Shown here piece by piece: positions 8,220 through 17,014 of a DNA stretch of 64,000 nucleotides (its first letter is position 1; every line of letters begins with the position of its first letter). The stretch comes from Nocardia sp. NBC_00508 (GTDB lineage: Bacteria; Actinomycetota; Actinomycetes; Mycobacteriales; Mycobacteriaceae): the NCBI RefSeq assembly GCF_036346875.1, contig NZ_CP107852.1, positions 4,216,001 through 4,280,000 of the forward strand, written 5' to 3'. The notes beneath the pieces are model-generated. The model had not been told where the DNA came from. It was given only the letters and a program-made list of their open reading frames with translations, and searched no databases. The translations under genes were made by a program, and so were the position numbers.

Positions 8220-10514
8220 GTGACTCCGCAGGTCGACACCGTCAGCGCAGCCGCAGCAAACCCCGATGTGCCGCAACCCTACAAAGAGCTGGGCCTCAAG
8301 GACGACGAATACGCCCGCATCAAGGAAATCCTCGGTCGCAGGCCGACCGACGCCGAACTGGCGATTTACTCCGTGATGTGGAGCGAGCACTGCTCCTACA
8401 AGTCCTCGAAGGTGCACCTGCGCTACTTCGGGCAGACCACCACCGACGAAATGCGCGAGTCGATGCTCGCCGGTATCGGGGAGAACGCGGGCGTGGTGGA
8501 CGTCGGCGACGGCTGGGCGGTCACCTTCAAGGTGGAAAGCCACAACCATCCCTCCTATGTCGAGCCGTACCAGGGCGCGGCCACCGGCGTCGGCGGCATC
8601 GTGCGCGACATCATGGCGATGGGCGCGCGCCCGATCGCGGTGATGGACCAGCTGCGTTTCGGCGCGGCGGACGCGACCGACACCCGTCGCGTGGTGGACG
8701 GCGTGGTGCGCGGCGTCGGCGGCTACGGTAACTCGCTCGGCCTGCCGAACGTCGGCGGTGAGACCGTGTTCGATGCCTCCTACCAGGGCAATCCGCTGGT
8801 GAACGCGCTGTGCGCCGGCGTGATGCGGGTCGAGGACCTGCACCTGGCCTTCGCGTCCGGCGCAGGCAACAAGATCGTGCTGTTCGGCGCGCGCACCGGG
8901 CTGGACGGCATCGGCGGCGTGTCGGTGCTGGCCTCGGACACCTTCTCCGGCGACGAGTCCGGCGCGGGCCGCAAGAAGCTGCCCTCGGTGCAGGTCGGCG
9001 ACCCGTTCACCGAGAAGGTGCTGATCGAGTGTTGTCTCGAGCTGTACGCGGCCGAGCTGGTGGTCGGCATCCAGGACCTCGGCGGCGCCGGGTTGTCCTG
9101 CGCCACTTCCGAGCTCGCGGCGGCCGGTGACGGCGGCATGCACATCGAGCTGGACAAGGTGCCGCTGCGCGCGGCGAATATGACTCCCGCCGAGGTGCTC
9201 TCCAGCGAATCGCAGGAGCGTATGTGCGCGGTGGTCACCCCGGAGAACGTGGACGCGTTCCTGGCCGTGTGCCGCAAGTGGGACGTGCTGGCCACGGTGA
9301 TCGGCGAGGTCACCGAGGGCGACCGGCTGGTGGTCGCCTGGCACGGCGAGACCGTGGTGGACGTGCCGCCGCGCACCGTCGCGCACGAGGGCCCGGTGTA
9401 CGAACGCCCGGTCGCGCGCCCCGACGAGCAGGACGCGCTGATCGCTGACACCCCCGACCGGCTGACTCGGCCCAGGACGGCCGAGGAGCTGCGCGCCACC
9501 CTGCTGCAGATGATCTCCAGCCCGCAGCTGTGCAGCCGCAAGTGGATCACCGAACAGTACGACCGCTACGTGCGCGGCAACACCGTGCTGGCCGAACACG
9601 CCGATGCGGGCGTCATCCGGATCGACGAGCAGACCGGCCGCGGCATCGCGCTGGCCACCGACGCCTCCGGTCGCTACACCAAGCTGGATCCCTACACCGG
9701 CGCGCAGCTCGCGCTGGCCGAGGCCTACCGCAATGTGGCCACCACCGGTGCGACGCCGAAGGCCGTCACCAACTGCCTGAACTTCGGTTCGCCGGAGGAC
9801 CCGGGCGTGATGTGGCAATTCCAGCAGGCGGTGCGCGGTCTCGCCGACGGCTGCGTGGCACTCGGCATCCCGGTCACCGGCGGCAATGTCAGCTTCTACA
9901 ACCAGACCGGCCAGACCGCGATCCTGCCGACCCCGGTGGTCGGCGTGCTCGGCGTGATCGACGACGTGCACCGCCGCATCCCGACCGGGCTCGGCCTGGA
10001 GCCGGGCGAGACGCTGATCCTGCTCGGCGACACCAACGACGAGTTCGGCGGTTCGATCTGGTCGCAGGTCGCACACGACCATCTCGGCGGCGTCCCGCCG
10101 AAGGTCGATTTCGCGCGCGAGCAGTTGCTCGCCGAGGTGCTGACCGCTGGTTCCCGCGACGGCATGATCAGTGCAGCGCACGACCTTTCGGAGGGCGGCC
10201 TGGCCCAGGCCGTCGTCGAGGCCGCGCTCGCCGGTGAGACCGGTTGCCGCATTCTGCTTCCCGAGGACGCGGACCCGTTCGTCATGCTGTTCTCCGAATC
10301 GGCGGGGCGGGTCCTCGTCGCCGTGCCGCGCTCGGAGGAGACCCGGTTCACCCGTATGTGCACTGCGCGCGAACTGCCGTGGGTGCGCATCGGCGTGGTC
10401 GACCAGGGATCGGATTCGGTTGAGGTGCAGGGCCAGTTCTCCATCGCCATGGACGAGCTGCGCGCCGCGCACGAGGGCACGCTGCCGAAGCTGTTCGGCG
10501 CCGGCACGGTCTGA
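8220..10514 (+). CDS. purL: phosphoribosylformylglycinamidine synthase subunit PurL
   Basis: A 764-residue small-type PurL, which forms FGAM from FGAR and ATP with ammonia from PurQ. The N-terminal EHCSYKSSK motif holds the His-Tyr-Lys active-site group. SHNHPSYVEPYQGAATGVGGI, NVGGE and GGAGLS are FGAM synthase blocks, and the second half repeats the fold (TGGNVSFYNQ, SAHDLSEGG). GTG at 8220 follows GAAAGGA at 8200-8206. Because it is the small form it needs PurS and PurQ, both in this window. It ends 5 bases before a strong hairpin. Confidence 0.97.
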   Translation: MTPQVDTVSAAAANPDVPQPYKELGLKDDEYARIKEILGRRPTDAELAIYSVMWSEHCSYKSSKVHLRYFGQTTTDEMRESMLAGIGENAGVVDVGDGWAVTFKVESHNHPSYVEPYQGAATGVGGIVRDIMAMGARPIAVMDQLRFGAADATDTRRVVDGVVRGVGGYGNSLGLPNVGGETVFDASYQGNPLVNALCAGVMRVEDLHLAFASGAGNKIVLFGARTGLDGIGGVSVLASDTFSGDESGAGRKKLPSVQVGDPFTEKVLIECCLELYAAELVVGIQDLGGAGLSCATSELAAAGDGGMHIELDKVPLRAANMTPAEVLSSESQERMCAVVTPENVDAFLAVCRKWDVLATVIGEVTEGDRLVVAWHGETVVDVPPRTVAHEGPVYERPVARPDEQDALIADTPDRLTRPRTAEELRATLLQMISSPQLCSRKWITEQYDRYVRGNTVLAEHADAGVIRIDEQTGRGIALATDASGRYTKLDPYTGAQLALAEAYRNVATTGATPKAVTNCLNFGSPEDPGVMWQFQQAVRGLADGCVALGIPVTGGNVSFYNQTGQTAILPTPVVGVLGVIDDVHRRIPTGLGLEPGETLILLGDTNDEFGGSIWSQVAHDHLGGVPPKVDFAREQLLAEVLTAGSRDGMISAAHDLSEGGLAQAVVEAALAGETGCRILLPEDADPFVMLFSESAGRVLVAVPRSEETRFTRMCTARELPWVRIGVVDQGSDSVEVQGQFSIAMDELRAAHEGTLPKLFGAGTV

Positions 10515-10519
10515 ACGCC

Positions 10520-10565
10520 CACCTGGGCGGGCCTGGACCCCTCGATTACCGGGCCCGCCCAGGTG
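10520..10565. terminator. bidirectional hairpin terminator between purL and the YiaAB gene
   Basis: A perfect 14-bp inverted repeat, CACCTGGGCGGGCC at 10520-10533 with its complement at 10552-10565, and an 18-nt loop. It sits between two convergent stops, so it can serve both strands. No T-run follows, which is common in high-GC actinobacteria. Confidence 0.8.
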
Positions 10566-10572
10566 CGCGTGG

Positions 10573-10863
10573 TCAGGCGACGGATGTGAACGGATCGTGC
10601 TCAGCGAGCAGCTTTTCCATCCGCGCCTGGTCGATGCGACCGTGCACGGTCGCGGCTTCGTGCTGGTCGCGGACCACTTTCGCCAAGGTGAAGGTGCTGG
10701 TGACCAGGAAGAGGACGGACATCGCCAGGAATCCGCGCTGCCAGATGTCCAGGGGCAGTGCGAAGATGCCGATACCCACCCCGACGAAGCTGACGCCGAA
10801 GGCGACCGCGGCCTGTGCGACGAATGCCGCGGTGGCTTTCGGGCGTGCGCTCGGTGTGCTCAT
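10573..10863 (-). CDS. YiaA/YiaB-family two-helix membrane protein
   Basis: A 96-residue protein with two hydrophobic helices (FVAQAAVAFGVSFVGVGIG and FLAMSVLFLVTSTFTLAK) separated by LPLDIWQRG, followed by VRDQHE, the conserved ending of the YiaAB domain. It is probably an inner-membrane protein. The role of the family is not known. The ATG at 10863 is preferred over a longer in-frame start because the added residues look unlike the family. Confidence 0.82.
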   Translation of the reverse strand: MSTPSARPKATAAFVAQAAVAFGVSFVGVGIGIFALPLDIWQRGFLAMSVLFLVTSTFTLAKVVRDQHEAATVHGRIDQARMEKLLAEHDPFTSVA

Positions 10864-11049
10864 GGATAGGAAGTCTGCGGATCGCGCTGCGCCCGCGCCC
10901 GCGTACAACTACTCGAGCGGGCTGGGTAGTTGCCATGGACGACATCCGTTGCAGGGCTCTCCCAACCGTTCGGCGTGATCTGCGCCGCCCGCGCCCGCGT
11001 TCCTCCGGGCACGCGACGGATCGTCGGTGGCGACCGCCATACTGGTCGA

Positions 11050-12783
11050 ATGCTGGAGACCGCCGGGGCTATGCGGAGGCTGCGCACACGCGCCGTCGCG
11101 GTCGTCCGGCGCGCCGAGGAGATCATCGACCTGAACTACGTCGGCCTTGTGGTCGCGACGGTGTTCTTCGCGCTGTCGGTGACGCCGTCGTTGCTGCCGC
11201 GTGACTGGCTGTTCCAGGGCTTGATCAGCGGGATCAACGCCGCGCTCGGGTACGGGGCAGGCTGTCTGCTGGAGTGGTTGTTCCGGCTGTGGGTGCGTCC
11301 CCGGCTGAAGTTCTCCACGCCGCCCACCTGGGTGCGCTACACGGTGAAGTCGGCGATTCTGTTCACCGCCGCGCTGAGCGCCGCCCTCATGCTGGTGCAA
11401 TCGGCGCGGTGGCAGCGCGAGATCACCGCCCTGATGGGGATGGCGGGCACGACCACGCCCGCCTACCTGCGCACCGGACTGCTCAGCCTGGCCGTCGGCG
11501 CCGCGGCCGTCGCGGTGTTCCGGACGGTGCGGGAGATCATCCGCTTCCTGGCTCGCCTGCTCAACCGGTGGGTCAGGGTGCCGCGCGAGCTGGCTCCGGC
11601 CGCCGGGTTCCTGGTGCTGGTTGTGTTCGCGGTGACGATCTTCAACGGCGTGGCCGTGCGGGCGTTCTTCGCGGTGGCGAACTCGGCTTTCAGCGTGCGC
11701 AACGACCACACCTCGGTGAACGCGGTCCAGCCGCAGCAACCGGAGCGCTCCGGCAGCCCTGGCTCCCTGGCGAAATGGGAGACCCTCGGGTTCGAAGGAC
11801 GGTGGTTCGTCTCGCACGGCCCCAGCGCCGGCCGGATCACCTCGGTCACCGGCCGCCCCGCCAAGGAACCGATCCGGGCCTATGTGGGGTTGGAGTCGGT
11901 CGCAGGCGACAAAGAACCTGCCGAGCTCGCGGTGGCCGAACTGGAGCGGGCCGGCGCGTTCGACCGGCAAGTGCTCGTGGTGGTCACCACCACCGGAACG
12001 GGCTGGGTGAACTCCCTGGCCGCGGCGGCCGTCGAGTACATGTACGACGGTGACACCGCCATTGTGGCCACGCAGTACTCGTACCTGCCGAGCGTGCTGT
12101 CGTTCCTGGCCGACCGCAGCAAGGCCGCCGCGGCGAGCAGAGACTTGTTCGACGCGGTGTACCAGCACTGGACCGCACGCCCGCCACAGCTGCGACCCGA
12201 GCTGCTGGTGTACGGCGAGAGCCTGGGCTCGGAGGGGTCCGAGGCAGCGTTCGACGGGCTGGCCGACCTGCGCGCCAAGGTGGACGGGGCGCTGTGGGTC
12301 GGCCCGCCGAACTCCAACCGGCTGTGGCAGCAGTTCGTCGAGCGCCGCGATCCGGGTTCGCCCGAGGTCGAGCCGGTGTACGCGGACGGTCTCGTGGTCC
12401 GGTTCGCCTCCGACAGCGCCGACCTGGCGCGGCCCACGTCGGAATGGCGTCCGCCGCGCATCGCCTATCTGCAGCACGCGTCCGACCCGATCGTCTGGTG
12501 GTCGACGGATCTGATCTTCTCGCAACCGGATTGGCTGTCCGAGCCGCGCGGTTCGGACGTGTCCTCGCAGATGCGCTGGTGGCCGTTCGTCACCTTCTGG
12601 CAGGTCGCCGCCGACCTCACCAACGCGCAGGGCGTCACCGACGGACACGGGCACCGCTACGGCAGCCTGGTGCTGGACGGCTGGGCAGCCATCGCGGCGC
12701 CGCCGGACTGGACCGCGGAAAGGTCCGAACGCATCCGGGCCGAAGTGGAGTCCGCGGAGGAATACGAGCGGACGACCAAGTGA
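11050..12783 (+). CDS. membrane-anchored alpha/beta hydrolase (Abhydrolase_9 type)
   Basis: 577 residues. The N-terminal half has about four membrane helices, beginning with LNYVGLVVATVFFALSVTPS and LLPRDW. The C-terminal half is an alpha/beta-hydrolase domain with a GESLGS nucleophile elbow after LLVYG. This two-part arrangement is a known actinobacterial family of unknown substrate. The ATG at 11050 is chosen; the upstream open frame lacks family-like residues. The stop overlaps the GTG of the CPBP protease gene (GTGA), so the two are coupled and may act together in the envelope. Confidence 0.85.
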   Translation: MLETAGAMRRLRTRAVAVVRRAEEIIDLNYVGLVVATVFFALSVTPSLLPRDWLFQGLISGINAALGYGAGCLLEWLFRLWVRPRLKFSTPPTWVRYTVKSAILFTAALSAALMLVQSARWQREITALMGMAGTTTPAYLRTGLLSLAVGAAAVAVFRTVREIIRFLARLLNRWVRVPRELAPAAGFLVLVVFAVTIFNGVAVRAFFAVANSAFSVRNDHTSVNAVQPQQPERSGSPGSLAKWETLGFEGRWFVSHGPSAGRITSVTGRPAKEPIRAYVGLESVAGDKEPAELAVAELERAGAFDRQVLVVVTTTGTGWVNSLAAAAVEYMYDGDTAIVATQYSYLPSVLSFLADRSKAAAASRDLFDAVYQHWTARPPQLRPELLVYGESLGSEGSEAAFDGLADLRAKVDGALWVGPPNSNRLWQQFVERRDPGSPEVEPVYADGLVVRFASDSADLARPTSEWRPPRIAYLQHASDPIVWWSTDLIFSQPDWLSEPRGSDVSSQMRWWPFVTFWQVAADLTNAQGVTDGHGHRYGSLVLDGWAAIAAPPDWTAERSERIRAEVESAEEYERTTK

Positions 12784-13427
12784 GCATCGGGCGCGTCGCA
12801 GGAACGGTTGCGGCCGTCGTGCTTCCGCTGGCGTGGAGCAACGTGGTCCTGCCGCGCCTCGGTCTCGGCGTGCGCAAGCGCACCGCCACCAACGCCGGAT
12901 TCGCCACGGGATATGCGCTTGCGCTGCGCGGTAGTCCGAACTGGTGCTCCAAAGACGGTGTGCGTTATGGGATGCTCGCCGCCTCGGTGGTCGCCGCCGG
13001 TTATGGTGCCGCCCTTGCCCTTCCACCGGCGCGGAGGTTCGTGGGTGCGATCGCCGACCGGGGGCCGGAAGTGTCGACGGTCGAGTGGGTCGCCGTGCAC
13101 ATCCCGATCGGCACCGTCTACAGCGAGGAACTCGTCTTCCGCGGCACTCTGGACCCACTGCTGGACCAGGCTTTCGGTGTGCGAACGGGTGCACTGCTCA
13201 GCGCGGCGACCTTCGGCCTCTGGCACATCGCGCCTGCACGTGCGGCGGGCGACAGCGTGCCCGCGACCATCGCCGCGACCACGGCGGGCGGTCTTATCTT
13301 CGGCCGGCTGCGCCACCGCTCCGGCGGCGCCACCGCTCCGGCTCTGCTGCACCTGGCGGTGAACGCGGGCGGAGCCGTCGCCCCGCGCCTGGCGCGCCAC
13401 CTCGAAGGCTCCTTTCGCGAACGCTGA
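12780..13427 (+). CDS. CPBP-family intramembrane glutamic endopeptidase
   Basis: A 215-residue membrane protein with the three CPBP (Abi/Rce1) motifs in order: EELVFRG (Glu-Glu...Arg), FGLWH (Phe...His) and HLAVN (His...Asn). The family includes intramembrane proteases such as Rce1 and bacteriocin self-immunity proteins. The GTG at 12780 overlaps the preceding stop by three bases. A much longer open frame exists in the same phase but lies over the hydrolase gene and is a shadow. The substrate is unknown. Confidence 0.87.
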   Translation: MSIGRVAGTVAAVVLPLAWSNVVLPRLGLGVRKRTATNAGFATGYALALRGSPNWCSKDGVRYGMLAASVVAAGYGAALALPPARRFVGAIADRGPEVSTVEWVAVHIPIGTVYSEELVFRGTLDPLLDQAFGVRTGALLSAATFGLWHIAPARAAGDSVPATIAATTAGGLIFGRLRHRSGGATAPALLHLAVNAGGAVAPRLARHLEGSFRER

Positions 13428-13852
13428 GCCGTCTTTGGATTGATCGCGAGGCGGCCCGCGGGCGTGTGGCCCGGTGCCTGTCAGCGGCTGTGGACAACCG
13501 CGCGCCGCCATCGTTTCCCGTGATTCGTCGTCGCGGCTCGACGCGAGAGTTCGCGCGCTCGGCATCGTGCACCAGTGTCTGACCGATCTCTGCCGCATCG
13601 GCCCGGCGCTCGCTCGCGGGACGCCCCGCGATCCGGAAGGGACCGGACCGCGCCTCAGCGACAACACGAACATGCCGCGACGGGTACCTGTCTGCCTGGC
13701 GCGCGCGCCGCCGACATGGCCGTGCACATCACCATCTGCCCTGCTCATTAGAGGCCTGGGCGGTCGCTGGGAGATGTGCGTCAGCGGATTGGCCTCCTGG
13801 TCGGTATCCCCGTCGGCTGCAAGTTGCGCACATCGTTCCCGAATGGGTACAT
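13428..13852. other. 425-bp intergenic region
   Basis: Open frames exist on both strands, but their protein sequences are low-complexity and Arg/Ser-rich, with no family likeness and no ribosome site. No RNA gene was recognised. It probably holds the 3' end of the CPBP transcript and the promoter of the hydrolase at 13901. Confidence 0.5.
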
Positions 13853-13871
13853 TGTTCGCATGGCGCGAACA
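13853..13871. promoter_or_regulatory. operator-like palindrome upstream of the serine hydrolase
   Basis: A perfect inverted repeat TGTTCGC-N5-GCGAACA centred about 38 bp before the start codon of the gene at 13901. Size and symmetry fit a dimeric repressor site. The regulator is not identified, and no regulator gene is adjacent. Confidence 0.5.
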
Positions 13872-13900
13872 GTGTGCGCAAAGAAGAAGGGAAGCAAGCG

Positions 13901-15361
13901 ATGTCGAACACGATGAGCTGGGACGAGACGGGCGCGTGGCAGGTGCGTGGGCGCTGGGGGAGCACGGACTCGGCCGGGCGCAGGTTTTCCGTTGCGCGCT
14001 GGCAGGCGCGCCTGGACGAACTGCGGGCCGAACATCATGTGCCGGGCGCGTCGCTGGCGGTGCTGGTCGACGGGCAGGTCTACGAGATCGCCAGCGGCGT
14101 CCTGCACCGCGGGACCGGGGTGTCCGTGACCACCGATTCGGTGTTCCTCTGCGGCTCGATCGCCAAGGTGTACACCGCGACGCTGATCATGCGGTTGGTG
14201 GACGCAGGCAAGCTCGATCTCGACGCGCCGGTGGTGGACGTGCTGCCGGAGTTCGCGACTCCGGACCCGGAGGCGACGGCGACGATCACCATCAGGCAAC
14301 TGCTCAGCCACACCGGCGGCGTCACCAACGATTTCAACCACGACGCCGGGCGCGGCGACGACTGCCTCGCCGAATACGTGCAGGCGGCGCGAGATGTCGC
14401 GCTGGACTGCGCGCCGGGGACGGCGATGTCCTACGGCAGCCTCGGTTACATGGTGCTCGGTCGCGTCATCGAAGTGCGCACCGGGAAGACCTGGGACCAG
14501 GCGGTGCAGGACATGCTCGCCGCTCCACTCGGGCTCGATCACCTGGTGACGCTGCCGGAGCAGGCGCTGCGGTTCCGCGTCGCGATGAGCCACCTCGGCG
14601 CGGCGGGTGCCGACCCGGATCCCGCGCCGGAATGGGATCTGATGCCCCGTAGTGTCGCGCCGGCAGCGCGCGTGATCACCTCGGCGGGTGACATGGTCCG
14701 CTTCGCGCGCATGCACCTCGACGGTGGACGCGCCGCCGACGGCGCCGAGGTGCTGTCGGCAGCCTCCGTCGCCGCGATGCAGCGGCGCGAGGTCGACGTG
14801 CCGGATAAGTGGACGGTCAGCGCCGACGGCTGGGGTCTCGGGTGGACCCTCTACGACTGGGACGGCGTCAAAGGATTCGGCCACGACGGCGCCGCGATCG
14901 GGCAGTACGCGTACCTGCGAGCGGTGCCGCGGGCGGGCGTCGCGGTGGCACTGCTGACCAACGGCGGCGGCGCGCGCCAGCTCTACGCGGCCCTGTTCCG
15001 CGAACTGCTCGCCGAACTGGCGGACGTCCGCGTCCCGGAGGCGTTCGGCCCGGCCGAGCCGCCGGTCGCGGTGGACATCGCCCCCTTCGTCGGCACCTAC
15101 CGGCGCGCCGGTGTGGTCATCACCGTCACCAAGCGTGACGACGGCACCGCGCACATGCTCTACGAGTTCGTCGACGGCATGGCGGGCCTGTCACCCGCGC
15201 TGAGCATGGACCTGACGCCGGTCGCGCCCACCGTGTTCGCCGCCTCCGGCGCTGGACCGTCCTTCAGCGAGGATTACATGCCGGTCGTCTTCGCCACCCT
15301 CGCCGACGGCACCGAATGCTGCTACGTCGGTATGCGCGCCACCCCCAAGCAGGCCGCTTGA
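13901..15361 (+). CDS. beta-lactamase-fold serine hydrolase (class C/EstB type)
   Basis: 486 residues. The SxxK motif is SIAK, in FLCGSIAKVYTA. The second motif is YGSLGYM (Tyr at the expected YxN position, Asn absent), and HDGAAIG takes the place of the KTG/HxG motif. A C-terminal beta-rich lipocalin-like extension of about 90 residues follows. Such proteins are esterases or D-amino peptidases more often than true beta-lactamases. No signal peptide is present, so it is likely cytosolic. ATG at 13901 follows GAAGGGAAG. Confidence 0.86.
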   Translation: MSNTMSWDETGAWQVRGRWGSTDSAGRRFSVARWQARLDELRAEHHVPGASLAVLVDGQVYEIASGVLHRGTGVSVTTDSVFLCGSIAKVYTATLIMRLVDAGKLDLDAPVVDVLPEFATPDPEATATITIRQLLSHTGGVTNDFNHDAGRGDDCLAEYVQAARDVALDCAPGTAMSYGSLGYMVLGRVIEVRTGKTWDQAVQDMLAAPLGLDHLVTLPEQALRFRVAMSHLGAAGADPDPAPEWDLMPRSVAPAARVITSAGDMVRFARMHLDGGRAADGAEVLSAASVAAMQRREVDVPDKWTVSADGWGLGWTLYDWDGVKGFGHDGAAIGQYAYLRAVPRAGVAVALLTNGGGARQLYAALFRELLAELADVRVPEAFGPAEPPVAVDIAPFVGTYRRAGVVITVTKRDDGTAHMLYEFVDGMAGLSPALSMDLTPVAPTVFAASGAGPSFSEDYMPVVFATLADGTECCYVGMRATPKQAA

Positions 15362-15474
15362 CCCCTCTGCCCACGGTCGCCCGGATCTCCGCACCTTTCG
15401 GCGAGGGTGTGGTGCCGGGCAACTGTGCTGAGCGCGGGCCTTGGGTGTCGGGAGTGGGAAGTAAGGTCTGCCGG

Positions 15475-15867
15475 GTGGCGCGAGGGACGGTTGATCCGGC
15501 GGAGATGCGGGCGGCAGTGGCGGCGGTGAGCGAATGGTTGCGCGACGAGTCGGTTGGCGCACCTGCTCGCACCGGACTCGCGGCGGCCGTGCGGACCACG
15601 GCGCGTTCGCTGGCGGCCTCGGCGCCCGGGCACTCGGTGGAACTCCGGGTGCCGCCGTTCGTCGCGGTGCAGTGCATCGAGGGCCCGCGGCACACCAGGG
15701 GCACTCCGCCGAACGTCGTGGAGACCGACCCCCGCACCTGGCTGCTTCTGGCCACCGGGCTGCTCGACTTCCACGCCGCGGTCGAGTCCGGCGCGGTCAG
15801 CGCCTCCGGCACCCGCGCGGCGGAAATAGACCACTGGCTGCCGATCGCCCGGGTGACCGCGCGTTGA
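15475..15867 (+). CDS. sterol-carrier-family protein (SCP-like, Rv0807 type)
   Basis: 130 residues: RGTVDPAEMRAAVAAVSEWL, then LRVPPFVAVQCIEGPRHTRGTPPNVVE and DPRTWLLLATG. This is the short actinobacterial SCP-like family found next to purF in mycobacteria. A lipid-carrier role is suggested only by fold similarity. GTG at 15475 is preferred because family members begin near ARGTVDP; no strong ribosome site is seen. The next genes are on the opposite strand, so it is separated from purF by two genes here. Confidence 0.8.
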   Translation: MARGTVDPAEMRAAVAAVSEWLRDESVGAPARTGLAAAVRTTARSLAASAPGHSVELRVPPFVAVQCIEGPRHTRGTPPNVVETDPRTWLLLATGLLDFHAAVESGAVSASGTRAAEIDHWLPIARVTAR

Positions 15868-15984
15868 CCGCCGAGGCGCCGCCGCCGTGCAGACCGCCGG
15901 AGATCGCCTATTGCGGCGCGGTTCGCCACTACTTGTTGGGCACAACGCTTTGGTTGGGCATGCCGCCGTGGGTGGAGTCTGCGA

Positions 15985-16998
15985 TCATGACTTGCTCGTA
16001 AACCGTTCGAGCAGAGCTGTTTTGATACCGGGCCGGGAGCCGAAGACCAGCGTGAACGCGGCTTCGCGCAGGGAGCGCTCGGCGAGGGTGCCGCGGGTGA
16101 TCGCGGTGCTGCCAGCGGCGGTGAACAAGGCTGACGCGGCGCGCATCGCCAGTTCGGAGGCGCGGGCACGGGCAACGTAGACATCCGCGCTTCCGCTGAG
16201 CGAGGCGTCCAGCTCCGTGCGGATTGCACTGCGCTCCGCGGCGAGCGCGGTGGTATCGATGCCGAGCTGATCGAGCTCGGCGAGGCAGCGCCGCGCGATA
16301 CCCAGGGCGAGTGCGCCGTTGCGCCAAGCCGCTACGACGAACGAAGCGTGGAACGACCGCAGTGAGATGCGATTGTCCACCGCCGAATCCGGGACGCGCA
16401 GGCCGTCGAACCGCGCGGTCACGGTGCGGCTCGCGTCCGCCGCGGTGAGCGGTATCGGCCGCACCGAGAGATGCGCGCCCTCCTGGGCGGGCACGATCAC
16501 GCTGACCAGCGACTGGTCGTCGGCGGCGTCCCGCGCGACGACGCCGACCACGTCCACCATGCCCCAGCCGGTGATGAACGGCGCGTTCCCCTCGATGACG
16601 AACCCGCCGTCCGTCCGATGCGCGACCAGTGCGGGTTGCTCGGCTGCGCCCGCATAGGTAACCCCGGAACGCACCCGGCCCTCGCGCAGATCCGTACCGA
16701 AGCGCTCGCGCAGTGCGGGGTTCGGCGAGGTCGCCACCCGGCGAGCCACCCCGAGATGCTGCGCCCAGACGAACGACGTGGCCAGACAGCCCGCCACCAA
16801 GATCTCACCGACCTCGGTGAACGAGGCCAGATCCACGTCCTCACGCATCGAGATGCCGTAGAACCCCGCCTCGGCCAGCGCGTCGAAATGCGTCCGCGGT
16901 ATCGCGCCGTCCCGGTCGACGGCGCTCGCGTGCGGCGCGAGCACCTCATCGGTCAGCCGGCGGGCGCGTTCGATCCACGAAGTCACATCGACCATCAT
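15985..16998 (-). CDS. acyl-CoA dehydrogenase-family flavoprotein
   Basis: A 337-residue protein, short for acyl-CoA dehydrogenases (usually about 380). The N-terminal helical domain (EVLAPHASAVDRDGAIPRTHFDALAE) and the middle beta domain with PFITGWGMVDVVGVVAR and GLRVPDSAVDN are recognisable. The C-terminal helical domain is shortened, and the usual catalytic Glu could not be placed, so it may be a flavin monooxygenase-like or non-canonical member. It lies 16 bp after the DUF3533 gene on the same strand, so the two probably form an operon. Confidence 0.75.
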   Translation of the reverse strand: MMVDVTSWIERARRLTDEVLAPHASAVDRDGAIPRTHFDALAEAGFYGISMREDVDLASFTEVGEILVAGCLATSFVWAQHLGVARRVATSPNPALRERFGTDLREGRVRSGVTYAGAAEQPALVAHRTDGGFVIEGNAPFITGWGMVDVVGVVARDAADDQSLVSVIVPAQEGAHLSVRPIPLTAADASRTVTARFDGLRVPDSAVDNRISLRSFHASFVVAAWRNGALALGIARRCLAELDQLGIDTTALAAERSAIRTELDASLSGSADVYVARARASELAMRAASALFTAAGSTAITRGTLAERSLREAAFTLVFGSRPGIKTALLERFTSKS

Positions 16999-17014
16999 CC
17001 CGGCCGCGGGCCGC

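Noticed and set aside
12657..13748. Long minus-strand open frame under the CPBP gene
   Set aside because: Arg/Gly-rich shadow of a strongly supported gene in another frame; no ribosome site.
13474..14652. 392-aa plus-strand frame before and across the serine hydrolase
   Set aside because: Overlaps a clear gene in another frame and is low-complexity; the upstream part has no family likeness.
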